From contig NZ_NIJK01000001.1 of NCBI RefSeq assembly GCF_002836975.1, positions 1 to 46,533 on the forward strand: DNA of 46,533 nt. Direction: 5' to 3'. This document shows, one piece after another, positions 9,588-19,415 of this stretch (position 1 is the stretch's first letter; each line of letters begins with the position of its first letter). Below the pieces are notes generated by a model. That model was not told the origin of the DNA. It saw only the letters and a program-made list of their open reading frames with translations, and made no database searches. A program made the position numbers and the translations under genes. The DNA comes from Shewanella indica. Its GTDB lineage: Bacteria > Pseudomonadota > Gammaproteobacteria > Enterobacterales > Shewanellaceae.

Positions 9588-10877
9588 TTGGATAACTTGG
9601 ACAAAGACTTAAGATTCGAACTGTCACACTGGTTGTCACAGCTGGGGATCAACAGCCAACCAGCCGATGGTTTGTCCACTTCGCTCATGGTGCTCGCCTG
9701 CCTGCTGCTGGCAGGTTTGGCTTATTTTATTGTGCGTCGCGGCGTAGTACGGGCGATGAACCTGGTGATTCAACGTTCCAAAGTCACCTGGGACGATATC
9801 TTTATGCGCCACAGAGTGCTGGAAAAGCTGGCGATGCTGGTGCCGGCGCTGGTGCTCAACCTGCTGATCCCCATAGCACTGACAGATCATAAACTGTTGG
9901 CCGGACTGGTCGACAGGCTGCTCAGTGTCTGGCTGGTCGTCTTGCTGATCCGCGCCGCCTATTCGGCATTGGATGCGGTCAACGAGGTGGCAGACGTTAA
10001 GCTGATTAGCCGTCGTCTACCGGTGAAGAGCTTTGTGCAGCTGATCAAGCTGTTCCTGTTCTTTGTCGCCATCATTATTTCCATCTCTGTGCTCGCCAAC
10101 CAGTCTCCTGTCTACTTCCTCAGCGGCTTGGGTGTCGCCACTGGTTTGGTGATGTTAGTGTTCAAGGACACCATTCTGGGGTTTGTTGCCGGTATTCAGC
10201 TGGCGGCTAACCGTATGGTCAGCACAGGCGACTGGATCCAGATGGATAAATACGGCGCCGATGGCGCGGTGGAAGAGGTATCGCTGACAACAGTCAAGGT
10301 TCGCAACTGGGACAAGACCATCACCATGATCCCGGCCTATGCGTTGGTATCCGATGCCTTCCGCAACTGGCGTGGCATGTCTGAGTCAGGCGGTCGCCGA
10401 ATCAAACGTTCGGTCAACATAGATATCAACAGCATACGTTTCCTGACCGAAGAAGACAGGAAGAAGCTGGAGAAGATCAACCTGTTGAAAGAGTACCTGC
10501 CGAAGAAAATCCATGAAATCACTGAATGTAATGCGAAAGTGTCGGATATCGAAATGCCGGTCAATGGTCGCAGGCTGACCAATGTGGGGACCTTCAGAGC
10601 CTACCTGCTGGAGTATCTCAAGCACCACGACAAGGTACACAAGGAGATGACCCTGATGGTGCGGCAATTGGCGCCTACGACTGAAGGGCTGCCGATCGAG
10701 CTATATATCTTCACCAATGATACCCGCTGGACATATTATGAAGATATTCAGTCGGATATCTTCGATCATATCTTTGCCATCTTGCCGCAGTTCGATCTGC
10801 GTGCCTTCCAGGGACCTACCGGCAATGATATCCGCAGCTTAAAAGATAATGGAGCCGGCGCAAATAAGCCTACATAG
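9588..10877 (+). CDS. ybdG: YbdG-type MscS family mechanosensitive channel
   Basis: 429 residues, start TTG at 9588 with GAGAGG about 6 bases upstream; E. coli YbdG is 415 residues. The N-terminal part has about five membrane segments (first near residues 28-48). The pore helix and MscS beta domain are clear: SGLGVATGLVMLVFKD, GFVAGIQLAAN, MDKYGADGAVEEV, LTTVKVRNWD, FRNWRGMSESGGRRIKRS. The C-terminus (GLPIELYIFTN, then FDHIFAILPQFDLR and PTGNDIRSL) matches YbdG closely. The family releases solutes under mild hypo-osmotic shock across the inner membrane. The stop codon lies within an imperfect hairpin (10863-10884). Confidence 0.93.
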   Translation: MDNLDKDLRFELSHWLSQLGINSQPADGLSTSLMVLACLLLAGLAYFIVRRGVVRAMNLVIQRSKVTWDDIFMRHRVLEKLAMLVPALVLNLLIPIALTDHKLLAGLVDRLLSVWLVVLLIRAAYSALDAVNEVADVKLISRRLPVKSFVQLIKLFLFFVAIIISISVLANQSPVYFLSGLGVATGLVMLVFKDTILGFVAGIQLAANRMVSTGDWIQMDKYGADGAVEEVSLTTVKVRNWDKTITMIPAYALVSDAFRNWRGMSESGGRRIKRSVNIDINSIRFLTEEDRKKLEKINLLKEYLPKKIHEITECNAKVSDIEMPVNGRRLTNVGTFRAYLLEYLKHHDKVHKEMTLMVRQLAPTTEGLPIELYIFTNDTRWTYYEDIQSDIFDHIFAILPQFDLRAFQGPTGNDIRSLKDNGAGANKPT

Positions 10878-10884
10878 GCTTATT
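10863..10884. terminator. Possible weak terminator at the ybdG stop
   Basis: AATAAGCCTA and TAGGCTTATT are perfect inverted arms separated by two bases and include the ybdG stop codon. There is no good T-run on the plus strand, so termination is uncertain; on the minus strand it follows the lysE-type gene with a short T-rich stretch. Confidence 0.4.
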
Positions 10885-10907
10885 CGCACCTCCCCTAAAG
10901 CGCTCCC

Positions 10908-11528
10908 CTAATCTTTAACGGCCAATACAGTGGCGAGGGTGACAAACACCCCGCCACTGACACGATCCAGCCAATGCAAGCGTTGACTGCGCTTCAGCCA
11001 TGAAGCCAACACACTGGCCATAGAGGCGTAAATCATCACAAAGCTGAAGTCTACCAAGGCCCAGGTGGAAGCCAATACTGCCAGTTGTGGCCCCTGCGGC
11101 ACAGTCACATCGATAAATTGTGGAAACAGAGCGGCGAAAAATAGCAGATCCTTGGGATTGCTGATCCCCACCAGAAACGCCTGCCGGAACAGACTGAGAG
11201 GATGACCATGTCCCTTGGGGCCAACACTCTGCTCGGCCGCATGGGGCTTGGTGAGCAGCAGCTTAATCCCCAGATACATAAGGTAGGCGGCACCGCACCA
11301 TTTGAGCAGGGTAAAGCCGTATTCGCTGGCATGCAGCAAGGCGCTCAGCCCGGCGATGGAGGCCAACATCAACAGCAGTGCCGCACTGACACTCCCCAAG
11401 GCCGTTGCCAGACTGCGGCGTTTACCAAAATGGATCCCGTGAGAAATAGACAACATGGCGATCGGGCCGGGAGAAATGGCTATCAATAAGATCGCAAACA
11501 GGTACAACAGGAAGGTCTGGTGATCCAT
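10908..11528 (-). CDS. LysE/RhtB family amino-acid exporter
   Basis: 206 residues, start ATG at 11528. Six hydrophobic segments and the family signature near the N-terminus (AISPGPIAMLSISHG, residues about 18-32), plus ISNPKDLLFFAALFPQF around 120-137, identify a LysE/RhtB translocator of the inner membrane. Such proteins export amino acids such as homoserine, threonine or lysine; the substrate cannot be read from the sequence. Convergent with the ybdG gene and 64 bases from the upstream acyltransferase gene on the same strand, possibly co-transcribed. Confidence 0.93.
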   Translation of the reverse strand: MDHQTFLLYLFAILLIAISPGPIAMLSISHGIHFGKRRSLATALGSVSAALLLMLASIAGLSALLHASEYGFTLLKWCGAAYLMYLGIKLLLTKPHAAEQSVGPKGHGHPLSLFRQAFLVGISNPKDLLFFAALFPQFIDVTVPQGPQLAVLASTWALVDFSFVMIYASMASVLASWLKRSQRLHWLDRVSGGVFVTLATVLAVKD

Positions 11529-11592
11529 AATTTTGTATACAAAGTTTTCGGTTAAGCGTCACTATAGTCCTGAGACGCCTGCCGAACAAGAT

Positions 11593-12150
11593 TCACTTTT
11601 CCGCTGAATAGTCCGGGATCTCCTTTGGGAAGCGGCCGCGAATGCCGCGATAGAAGGCGATAAGCTGATCCATGTCTTGCTGCATGTCAGCACTCGGTAT
11701 CAAGGGTTGATTGATCACCACCGCCTTCTGACCAAAGTCCAACCCCACTGCCACAATCGGCACCCCTGCCTTGGATGCGATATGGTAGAAACCTGTCTTC
11801 CAGCGTTTCACCGGGCTGCGGGTGCCCTCCGGCGCCAGCGCCAGCTTAAAGTTGCGATCCAGGCGATACAAGTCGCTGACCGCATCGACCAGATTATTGT
11901 TCTTGCGCCTGTCTACCGGCCTGCCACCTATGGCCCTGAAAAACCAGCCCCAGGGCGGAATAAAGAGTTGATGCTTACCGAGAAAGTGGATCTTCACCGC
12001 CAGAGCTCCACGGGCGAGTACGCCGATAATGAAGTCCCAGTTACTGGTATGGGGCGCCACTATCACCAGGTATTGCTGGGAGTCGGGCAGTTGTCCGCGA
12101 ATTTGCCAGCCGAACAGAGCCAGCAGCCATTGGCAGATTTTTTTAAACAT
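11593..12150 (-). CDS. PlsC-like lysophospholipid acyltransferase family protein
   Basis: About 185 residues from ATG at 12150; a TTG at 12192 could add 14 residues, and neither start has a strong ribosome binding site. The acyltransferase motifs are HTSNWD (H-x4-D, the catalytic dyad), GRPVDRR and APEGTR, with a hydrophobic N-terminus that sits on the inner membrane. This compact branch differs from typical PlsC in the HTSNWD form. It probably transfers an acyl group to a lysolipid or other polyol, substrate unknown. Monocistronic or with the LysE gene downstream. Confidence 0.88.
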   Translation of the reverse strand: MFKKICQWLLALFGWQIRGQLPDSQQYLVIVAPHTSNWDFIIGVLARGALAVKIHFLGKHQLFIPPWGWFFRAIGGRPVDRRKNNNLVDAVSDLYRLDRNFKLALAPEGTRSPVKRWKTGFYHIASKAGVPIVAVGLDFGQKAVVINQPLIPSADMQQDMDQLIAFYRGIRGRFPKEIPDYSAEK

Positions 12151-12534
12151 AGAGAGTTGCCAAACCTTGAGTTGATTAAAGGTATAGTTCAAAAGTGTTT
12201 GGGGTGGGCCGCCAGTCCAACCTTGATTAGCTTAGGAGTCTGAACATAGGCAGCACTTCCCCAAGCAGAGGCCTGAGGGAAAATATAATTTCAGTATTAT
12301 CTCTTTTGTGCAAGCCTGGGTTCTACATCTTGCCAAGGACTCGTCATTGGCTATAAATCGCCGTGACGTAAGTTTGTTCAAAACGCGCGGTGGATTTGCT
12401 TACAATCTACTAAGACAATGTTTACCCGGTTCTTTCCTTATCCAGGGCCAAATAGGTTAGTATCTGTATAGAAGCTCAACGCCTGTGTCGGCACGGTTTC
12501 CTGGCCTGGTTCCGGGAGAGTGCAAGGAGGGAAT
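12151..12534. other. Divergent intergenic region
   Basis: About 380 bases between the acyltransferase (minus) and the NTF2-like gene (plus). No gene or RNA is recognised. Several AT-rich stretches (around 12285-12310 and 12395-12420) could hold promoters but none has a clear paired -35 and -10. Confidence 0.4.
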
Positions 12535-12960
12535 ATGAAAAAGTTAATCTTTGGACTCCTGTCAGTACTGCTACTTGCAATCGCTCCGGCTAAAGCGGTA
12601 CCGACAGATGAAATTACCGAGCTGATCAATCGTCAGCAACAAGCCTGGAATCAGGGAAATATTGATGCCTATATGCTGGGTTACTGGCACGATCCCAAGC
12701 TGAGGTTTGTCTCCAAAGGCGAGTTCAAATATGGCTGGGACAAGATGCTGGCCGCCTATAAACGTAGCTATCCGAATCGCGCGACTATGGGCCAGCTCAA
12801 GCTGGAGCTCAAGGATGTGCAGATGTTGAGTAACTATTCTGCCTTGGTGGCCGGTCGCTGGGTCTTGCTCAGACAAAAGGACAGCCCATCCGGAGTCTTT
12901 ACCCTGCTGTTGGAAAAGAAAGACGACCATTGGGTAATCACTCACGATCATTCATCCTGA
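12535..12960 (+). CDS. Secreted NTF2-like (SnoaL/DUF4440-type) protein
   Basis: 141 residues from ATG 12535, chosen because AAGGAGG lies 4 bases upstream; an earlier GTG at 12520 would overlap that site. MKKLIFGLLSVLLLAIAPAKA is a clear signal peptide. The mature part begins ITELINRQQQAWNQGNIDAYMLGYW, a hallmark of the cone-shaped NTF2-like fold with a DUF4440-type ligand pocket, and ends with WVITHDHSS. Likely periplasmic; no catalytic assignment possible. It is 62 bases before the DUF3365 haem-protein gene on the same strand, so they may be co-transcribed. Confidence 0.85.
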   Translation: MKKLIFGLLSVLLLAIAPAKAVPTDEITELINRQQQAWNQGNIDAYMLGYWHDPKLRFVSKGEFKYGWDKMLAAYKRSYPNRATMGQLKLELKDVQMLSNYSALVAGRWVLLRQKDSPSGVFTLLLEKKDDHWVITHDHSS

Positions 12961-12972
12961 CTTGCATAGGGA

Positions 12973-12988
12973 ATTAGATTTATCTAAT
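12973..12988. repeat. 16-bp palindrome between the two secreted-protein genes
   Basis: ATTAGATTTATCTAAT is self-complementary; a further ATCTAAT lies at 13007-13013 in front of the next gene. No T-run follows, so an operator or a weak mRNA hairpin is more likely than a terminator. Confidence 0.5.
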
Positions 12989-13022
12989 ATCAACCCATTA
13001 AAAAAATCTAATGGAGCACCCT

Positions 13023-13592
13023 ATGTTAAAACCCACACTGACCGCCTTGCTGGCTTTTGCGCTAGCGAATCAAGCCACGGCAGAGCCAACAGCGGCAGAA
13101 TTCAAAACCGAAGCGGCCGCGCTGGCCAAGCGTTTTGCCCAAACACTCAAGCCGCAACTGCAACAAGCCCTGGCCGAAGGTGGCCCGGTGGCGGCTATCG
13201 AAGTTTGTTCCCATAAGGCGCCGGAAATCGCCCGCCAACTCTCTGCCGAGAGCGGTTGGCAGGTAAAACGTGTCAGCTTGAAACCCCGTAATCCGACAGC
13301 CGAGCCGGAAACCTGGCAGCGACAGGTATTGTTGTCATTCGATACGCGGGCCGCAGCCGGTGAAGATCCGCAAACCTTGAGCCATGTTGCCCAGACCGAG
13401 TCACAGCTGCGTTTTATGAAGGCCCAGGGCGTAGCGCCGCTTTGCCTCACCTGTCACGGCAGCCAATTGGCGCCCGAGGTCAAAACCGCATTGGATGAGC
13501 ACTACCCGGATGACAGCGCCAGAGGTTATCAGCTTGGGCAGATCCGCGGCGCCATCAGCATAGTGGCTCCGCGTTTGTCAGCGCAAAACTGA
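13023..13592 (+). CDS. Periplasmic DUF3365 (Tll0287-like) haem c protein
   Basis: 189 residues from ATG 13023, which has GGAG 6 bases upstream; an in-frame ATG at 13011 overlaps that site. The first 20 residues are a signal peptide ending in NQATA. One CLTCH motif (Cys141 to His145) would bind a single haem c after export. The surrounding pattern, including AIEVCSHKAPEIA near 58-70 and VAPLCLTCHGSQ, is typical of DUF3365 proteins, thought to be haem-based sensors or small cytochromes. Its end overlaps the convergent NRDE gene by 38 bases. Confidence 0.88.
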   Translation: MLKPTLTALLAFALANQATAEPTAAEFKTEAAALAKRFAQTLKPQLQQALAEGGPVAAIEVCSHKAPEIARQLSAESGWQVKRVSLKPRNPTAEPETWQRQVLLSFDTRAAAGEDPQTLSHVAQTESQLRFMKAQGVAPLCLTCHGSQLAPEVKTALDEHYPDDSARGYQLGQIRGAISIVAPRLSAQN

Positions 13593-14334
13593 ACTGCTCC
13601 AACCCCAGTTGTCGCCCCTTGCCATCATACCTGGCTTCGTAAAAGTTCAGTTTCCCTTCGCGGGAGATGAATATCAGGCTGGTGGCCCGGGTGCCGTATT
13701 CCGGGTGGCGAATATAGATGGATGACAGACGTCGCTCCCATTCCAGGCTGACTCCTGTGTTTGGCAGGCTGATGTCCGGCGCTGGAGTCTCATCACGCAT
13801 TATTGCCAGCAGCCTATCTATATCCGGCTTGGCCGATTGGCTAATCAACCGCTCCAACGCCTGCTCGCCGCGGGCCATCTTGGGCCAGATTTCATCCAAG
13901 GCGCCATTGCTGATGGCGTGAAACCCCCTGTTCAAGCACCGCAATGACTTATCCGGGCTGTGATAACACCAAAGGCGCTTGCCCTGGCCGAAAACCAGAT
14001 TGAAAGGATTGTAGTTGTCGCTGTGGTCACTGAGCCATTGCGGCTCTATTGGGGTTTGGCTATTGAGCGCCTTGAGCACCAGTTCCCCGCGGCTGCGCAT
14101 ACCATCCGGCTGAGAGATTGACTGACGGATATTAGTGAGGCCAGCCACCATTCCCAAACGATTACAGCCAAGCCAGGTCCCACCTGCCTGCAGATCCTTA
14201 CCCGCCAGCAGTTGCTGCTGTGGCGGCCAAAAATGTGCCGGGGCTGTGGGCCTGTGATGAAACTCATCGCGGTTGGCGCAGAGGATCAGCGGATAATCCG
14301 GATGCTGATCCAGCGCCAGAAACAGAATGCACAT
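13555..14334 (-). CDS. NRDE family protein (TANGO2-like)
   Basis: 259 residues, beginning MCILFLALDQHPDYPL and then ANRDEFHHRPT, the Asn-Arg-Asp-Glu signature that names the family, followed by GGTWLGCNRLG and VAGLTNIR. The N-terminal Cys2 is typical of Ntn-hydrolase-like members. TANGO2 relatives are implicated in haem trafficking; the bacterial role is not settled. Its 3' end overlaps the convergent DUF3365 gene. Confidence 0.92.
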   Translation of the reverse strand: MCILFLALDQHPDYPLILCANRDEFHHRPTAPAHFWPPQQQLLAGKDLQAGGTWLGCNRLGMVAGLTNIRQSISQPDGMRSRGELVLKALNSQTPIEPQWLSDHSDNYNPFNLVFGQGKRLWCYHSPDKSLRCLNRGFHAISNGALDEIWPKMARGEQALERLISQSAKPDIDRLLAIMRDETPAPDISLPNTGVSLEWERRLSSIYIRHPEYGTRATSLIFISREGKLNFYEARYDGKGRQLGLEQFSFALTNAEPLC

Positions 14335-14412
14335 GGGCTGTCCTTATGCCGGGTCTAAATGCGGGCTTATCCCACAAGTTAGCCAACAAAGGCGCCAATT
14401 GACAGGGTTAAA

Positions 14413-16101
14413 TCAGTGAGAGCCTTTGTCTTGATGCTCGTGGCCATTATGGTGAGCATGACTGTGTGAATCATGGCTGCTCGAACCATGACTATGTGAA
14501 CCATGACTATGTGAACCATGACTATGTGAACCATGACTATGTGAACCATGGTTGTGGCCTGAGTCGTTGTGCTGCCCCGAGCCGTGGTCATGGCTATGGC
14601 CTTTGACCAGCCACATACCCCGTAAAAACTTACGTGGCCCCTGACGCAGTATGCTACTGGAGTAAAGCAGACACAGCAACGTCAGTGCCGGGTAGCTTAT
14701 CTCTTTCGGTAGATCGCCCAGCTCACGCCACTGTGGTTGCCACCAGGCAATGCCGCTAAGCAGAATGGATAACAGCAACAACATACCGAGCCGTTGACTC
14801 CAGTTCATCAACTTGAGTTGTGACAGGTTAAGCACAGGTGCGGCGATCAGGGGCAAGGCTACTGCCAAGGGGCTCCAGCCGCTGTAGGCCAGTGACATAG
14901 CCAATACGGCGGCGCCCAGATTACAGAAACGCAGCGGCAGAAACAGCAAGGCCAGCACCAGCACTTGTGCCACCGGGTGCGACAGTGGCACTGACGGATG
15001 ACCTATCAGATTGGCGAGGATTAAACTGAGCAAGATCCAGGGCGCGCTTCTATCCACCAGATGAGTGAAGCCAAAATGCCAGGCGGACTGCGGCACCTTG
15101 GGGTGGGGATCGGTCAATTCAATGCGGGCATAACTCAAAAACAGTCCCAGTGCGGCGAGTGCGAGGGTCTGCAGCAGGGCAAACTGCCAGCCCAGCAGCA
15201 CCAAGGTCAGCAACAAGGCTTCAGGGCCAGCGAGACGTTGAACCCAGCGTCCCGGCAGCGAAGCTTGAGTAGGAGACAAACCTGCGGCAAAACGTATGCT
15301 GGCCAAGGCGTAGGCCGCCAGCAATACCGGAGCCAGTAACAACAACCAGTGCAGCAGTTGATCTGTGCTGTGGTCATGGTGAGCGTGTTGGTGGCCGCCG
15401 GAATCCATCATCAGCAGCAATGCCAACAGGCCTATCCCCAGCAGGCTGCCTATGCCGGCCTGATATTCATATTTGCTGCTTGGGGTCTGCTGCCCATGGC
15501 CGTGGGGCTGATGCAGCACCACATGCAAAATAGAGCCTGTGACAAAGGCTTGCAGGTACACGGTATTATCCAGGCTCAGATGGCTGAGCAGCTGCTCGCC
15601 GGCGAAGTAGCCCACAGATGTCAGCGCCATCATGGCCAGCAACACCAGACTGGCCCAACGGGTACCAACCTGGGGTTTGAGCAACCACCAAATCGCCAGG
15701 CCCACGGGTAGCCTGTGCATGATCACCCCAAGCGCCAGCAGGCTGGAGTTGCCTTCCTGTTGTGCCAGCACCATGGCGCCGCCATCTGTGATGGTGTGCA
15801 ACAACAAGCCGCCGATCCCCAGCGTGAGGGTCAGGTTATGGGTGATCTCTGAGTAGCGATGAAACAACTTCTCACTGGCACTGGGTCCCCAAAGGCCGAG
15901 GATCACGAAGATGATCGCCAGTATGCCGCCATGCTCCAGCAGTTCCGGTAGGATATGGATCAATACCAGGCCGCCAAGGGAAACAAAAATAAAGCCGTCC
16001 AAGCCCTTCTGCAAACCGCTGCCTGAAGAGAAATAGCGGTAAAACAGCGGGCCCAGGAGCAGGGCGATAAAACTGGCGACAAGATAGAGCATGTATTTCA
16101 C
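14413..16101 (-). CDS. ZIP-like metal transporter fused to a permease-like half, His-rich tail
   Basis: 562 residues with about 13-14 membrane segments; GTG at 16101 or ATG at 16092 may be the start, neither with a good ribosome binding site. The first 230 residues resemble a ZIP transporter: HTITDG and HRLPVGLAIWW match the metal-binding helices 4 and 5 in degenerate form, and a His-rich loop (HQHAHHDH) follows. The middle to C-terminal membrane block is not ZIP; it looks permease-like but I cannot name it. The last 50 residues are almost all His, Ser, Gly and Asp and include four repeats of HGSHS. A zinc or other divalent metal role is likely; direction of transport is unknown. Confidence 0.75.
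   Translation of the reverse strand: MKYMLYLVASFIALLLGPLFYRYFSSGSGLQKGLDGFIFVSLGGLVLIHILPELLEHGGILAIIFVILGLWGPSASEKLFHRYSEITHNLTLTLGIGGLLLHTITDGGAMVLAQQEGNSSLLALGVIMHRLPVGLAIWWLLKPQVGTRWASLVLLAMMALTSVGYFAGEQLLSHLSLDNTVYLQAFVTGSILHVVLHQPHGHGQQTPSSKYEYQAGIGSLLGIGLLALLLMMDSGGHQHAHHDHSTDQLLHWLLLLAPVLLAAYALASIRFAAGLSPTQASLPGRWVQRLAGPEALLLTLVLLGWQFALLQTLALAALGLFLSYARIELTDPHPKVPQSAWHFGFTHLVDRSAPWILLSLILANLIGHPSVPLSHPVAQVLVLALLFLPLRFCNLGAAVLAMSLAYSGWSPLAVALPLIAAPVLNLSQLKLMNWSQRLGMLLLLSILLSGIAWWQPQWRELGDLPKEISYPALTLLCLLYSSSILRQGPRKFLRGMWLVKGHSHDHGSGQHNDSGHNHGSHSHGSHSHGSHSHGSHSHGSSSHDSHSHAHHNGHEHQDKGSH
14486..14545. repeat. Four tandem copies of a 15-bp repeat
   Basis: CCATGACTATGTGAA repeats four times without change and then partially, encoding the HGSHS repeats of the transporter tail on the minus strand. 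The unit is a multiple of three, so copy-number changes by slippage would leave the frame intact. Confidence 0.95.
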
Positions 16102-16278
16102 GGCTGAAGTTTAGAGAACGCCATAGTATACCAGTAGCCGGGCAAATGAGCAGTGCCGTTACCTGGAATTTACCTTGAAGGATTTTCCCCCCGAGACCAC
16201 AGATAAAAGTCCACAGCCGGTGACTAAAAAGTTATACAATAGTCGACTCTATGTTGTTGTATTGGTGAATGGATATTT

Positions 16279-16866
16279 ATGGATACTCTGTCGGCTGCCG
16301 TAATGCTGTTTCTTATTATGGATCCCTTGGGCAACTTGCCTATCTTTGCCTCTATATTGCGTCATATCGAGCCCAAGAAACGCCGTCGAGTGTTGATCCG
16401 TGAGCTTATTTTTGCCTTGTTGATCATGCTGTTATTTCTATATGCCGGTGAAGCTATCCTGAGTTTCCTCAACCTCAAGTCAGAATCGGTCAGCATTGCC
16501 GGCGGCATTATTCTGTTCCTGATAGCCATCAGGATGATCTTCCCCCAACCCGGTGGGGTGGTGGGCCTGGCTGCCGGTGAAGAGCCCTTCATTGTGCCGA
16601 TGGCGATTCCGCTGATGGCCGGTCCTTCGATTTTGGCGGCACTGATACTGCTGGCCCATACGGATAGCAGCCGTATGGGCGACTGGACCATAGCTCTGGT
16701 GGCGGCCTGGGGCGCCAGCGTGGTTATCTTGATGTTTTATAAGTTATTTACCAGGGTGTTGGGCGACAAGGGGCTCACGGCGGTCGAGCGTCTGATGGGC
16801 ATGGTGCTGGTGATGATCTCGGTGCAGATGTTCCTCGATGGTGTCTCCCGATATTTGAATCCCTGA
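16279..16866 (+). CDS. yhgN: MarC family inner membrane protein YhgN
   Basis: 195 residues with six hydrophobic segments; E. coli YhgN is 197 residues and shares MDPLGNLPIF, the VRELxxALL region, GGIILFLIAI, AGEEPFIVP, AIPLMAGPS and ERLMGMVLVM. MarC proteins were once linked to multiple antibiotic resistance, but that link was not upheld, and their transport substrate is unknown. The GH63 gene starts 32 bases downstream on the same strand, so they could share a transcript. Confidence 0.93.
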   Translation: MDTLSAAVMLFLIMDPLGNLPIFASILRHIEPKKRRRVLIRELIFALLIMLLFLYAGEAILSFLNLKSESVSIAGGIILFLIAIRMIFPQPGGVVGLAAGEEPFIVPMAIPLMAGPSILAALILLAHTDSSRMGDWTIALVAAWGASVVILMFYKLFTRVLGDKGLTAVERLMGMVLVMISVQMFLDGVSRYLNP

Positions 16867-16886
16867 GTTGTTAATCCTTTTGTTGA

Positions 16887-19028
<2,142 letters not shown>

Positions 19029-19072
19029 TCGCTGAATGAGGCGAATTGGCCGCGATTTTCTGCTGTGCAATC

Positions 19073-19089
19073 TTAACAGCCACTGTTAA
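19073..19089. promoter_or_regulatory. TTAACAG/CTGTTAA inverted repeat upstream of lipoprotein-protease pair
   Basis: TTAACAG, three bases, CTGTTAA form a perfect 7-bp stem; another CTGTTAACA lies at 19105-19113 just before the lipoprotein start. The spacing suggests either an operator with repeated TGTTAA half-sites or a weak hairpin terminator of the GH63 gene without a T-run. Confidence 0.45.
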
Positions 19090-19127
19090 TCTTCTGTACC
19101 ATCTCTGTTAACAACAAGGTGTTGCCT

Positions 19128-19415
19128 GTGCGACTGCCCTCAACTCTTGCGATCTGCTTGTTTCTCTGTGCCTGTCAGGCAGGGAACGATGGCGAAATCG
19201 ATGCCATTGCGGATAAAAACCGCGCGGTTAAACCTTTGTTGCCCTGTGGCAGTGGGGCACCTGTGGTAAATCGGGCTAAAATTAAAGCCAGTCTAATCGA
19301 GCGCAACATCATCACTCAGCACATGAGTGAACAAGAGGCCGAAGCTAAGGTCTCTGAGTATATTCAGCAGCGCAATCAGAAGTTTGAAAACTGTATCAAG
19401 GAGCCAAAGTCATGA
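19128..19415 (+). CDS. Small lipoprotein upstream of the M6 protease
   Basis: 95 residues if translation starts at GTG 19128, which has AAGGTG 6 bases upstream; the in-frame GTG at 19119 is part of that site. The lipobox LCAC is followed by QAGNDGE, so lipidation at the second cysteine and transport to the outer membrane is likely. The rest is charged, with an Asp-rich start and a helical Glu/Lys/Gln C-terminus, plus two further cysteines. No family recognised. Its stop overlaps the protease ATG by four bases (ATGA), implying coupled translation and a role with the protease, for example as chaperone, inhibitor or anchor, which is inference. Confidence 0.8.
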   Translation: MRLPSTLAICLFLCACQAGNDGEIDAIADKNRAVKPLLPCGSGAPVVNRAKIKASLIERNIITQHMSEQEAEAKVSEYIQQRNQKFENCIKEPKS

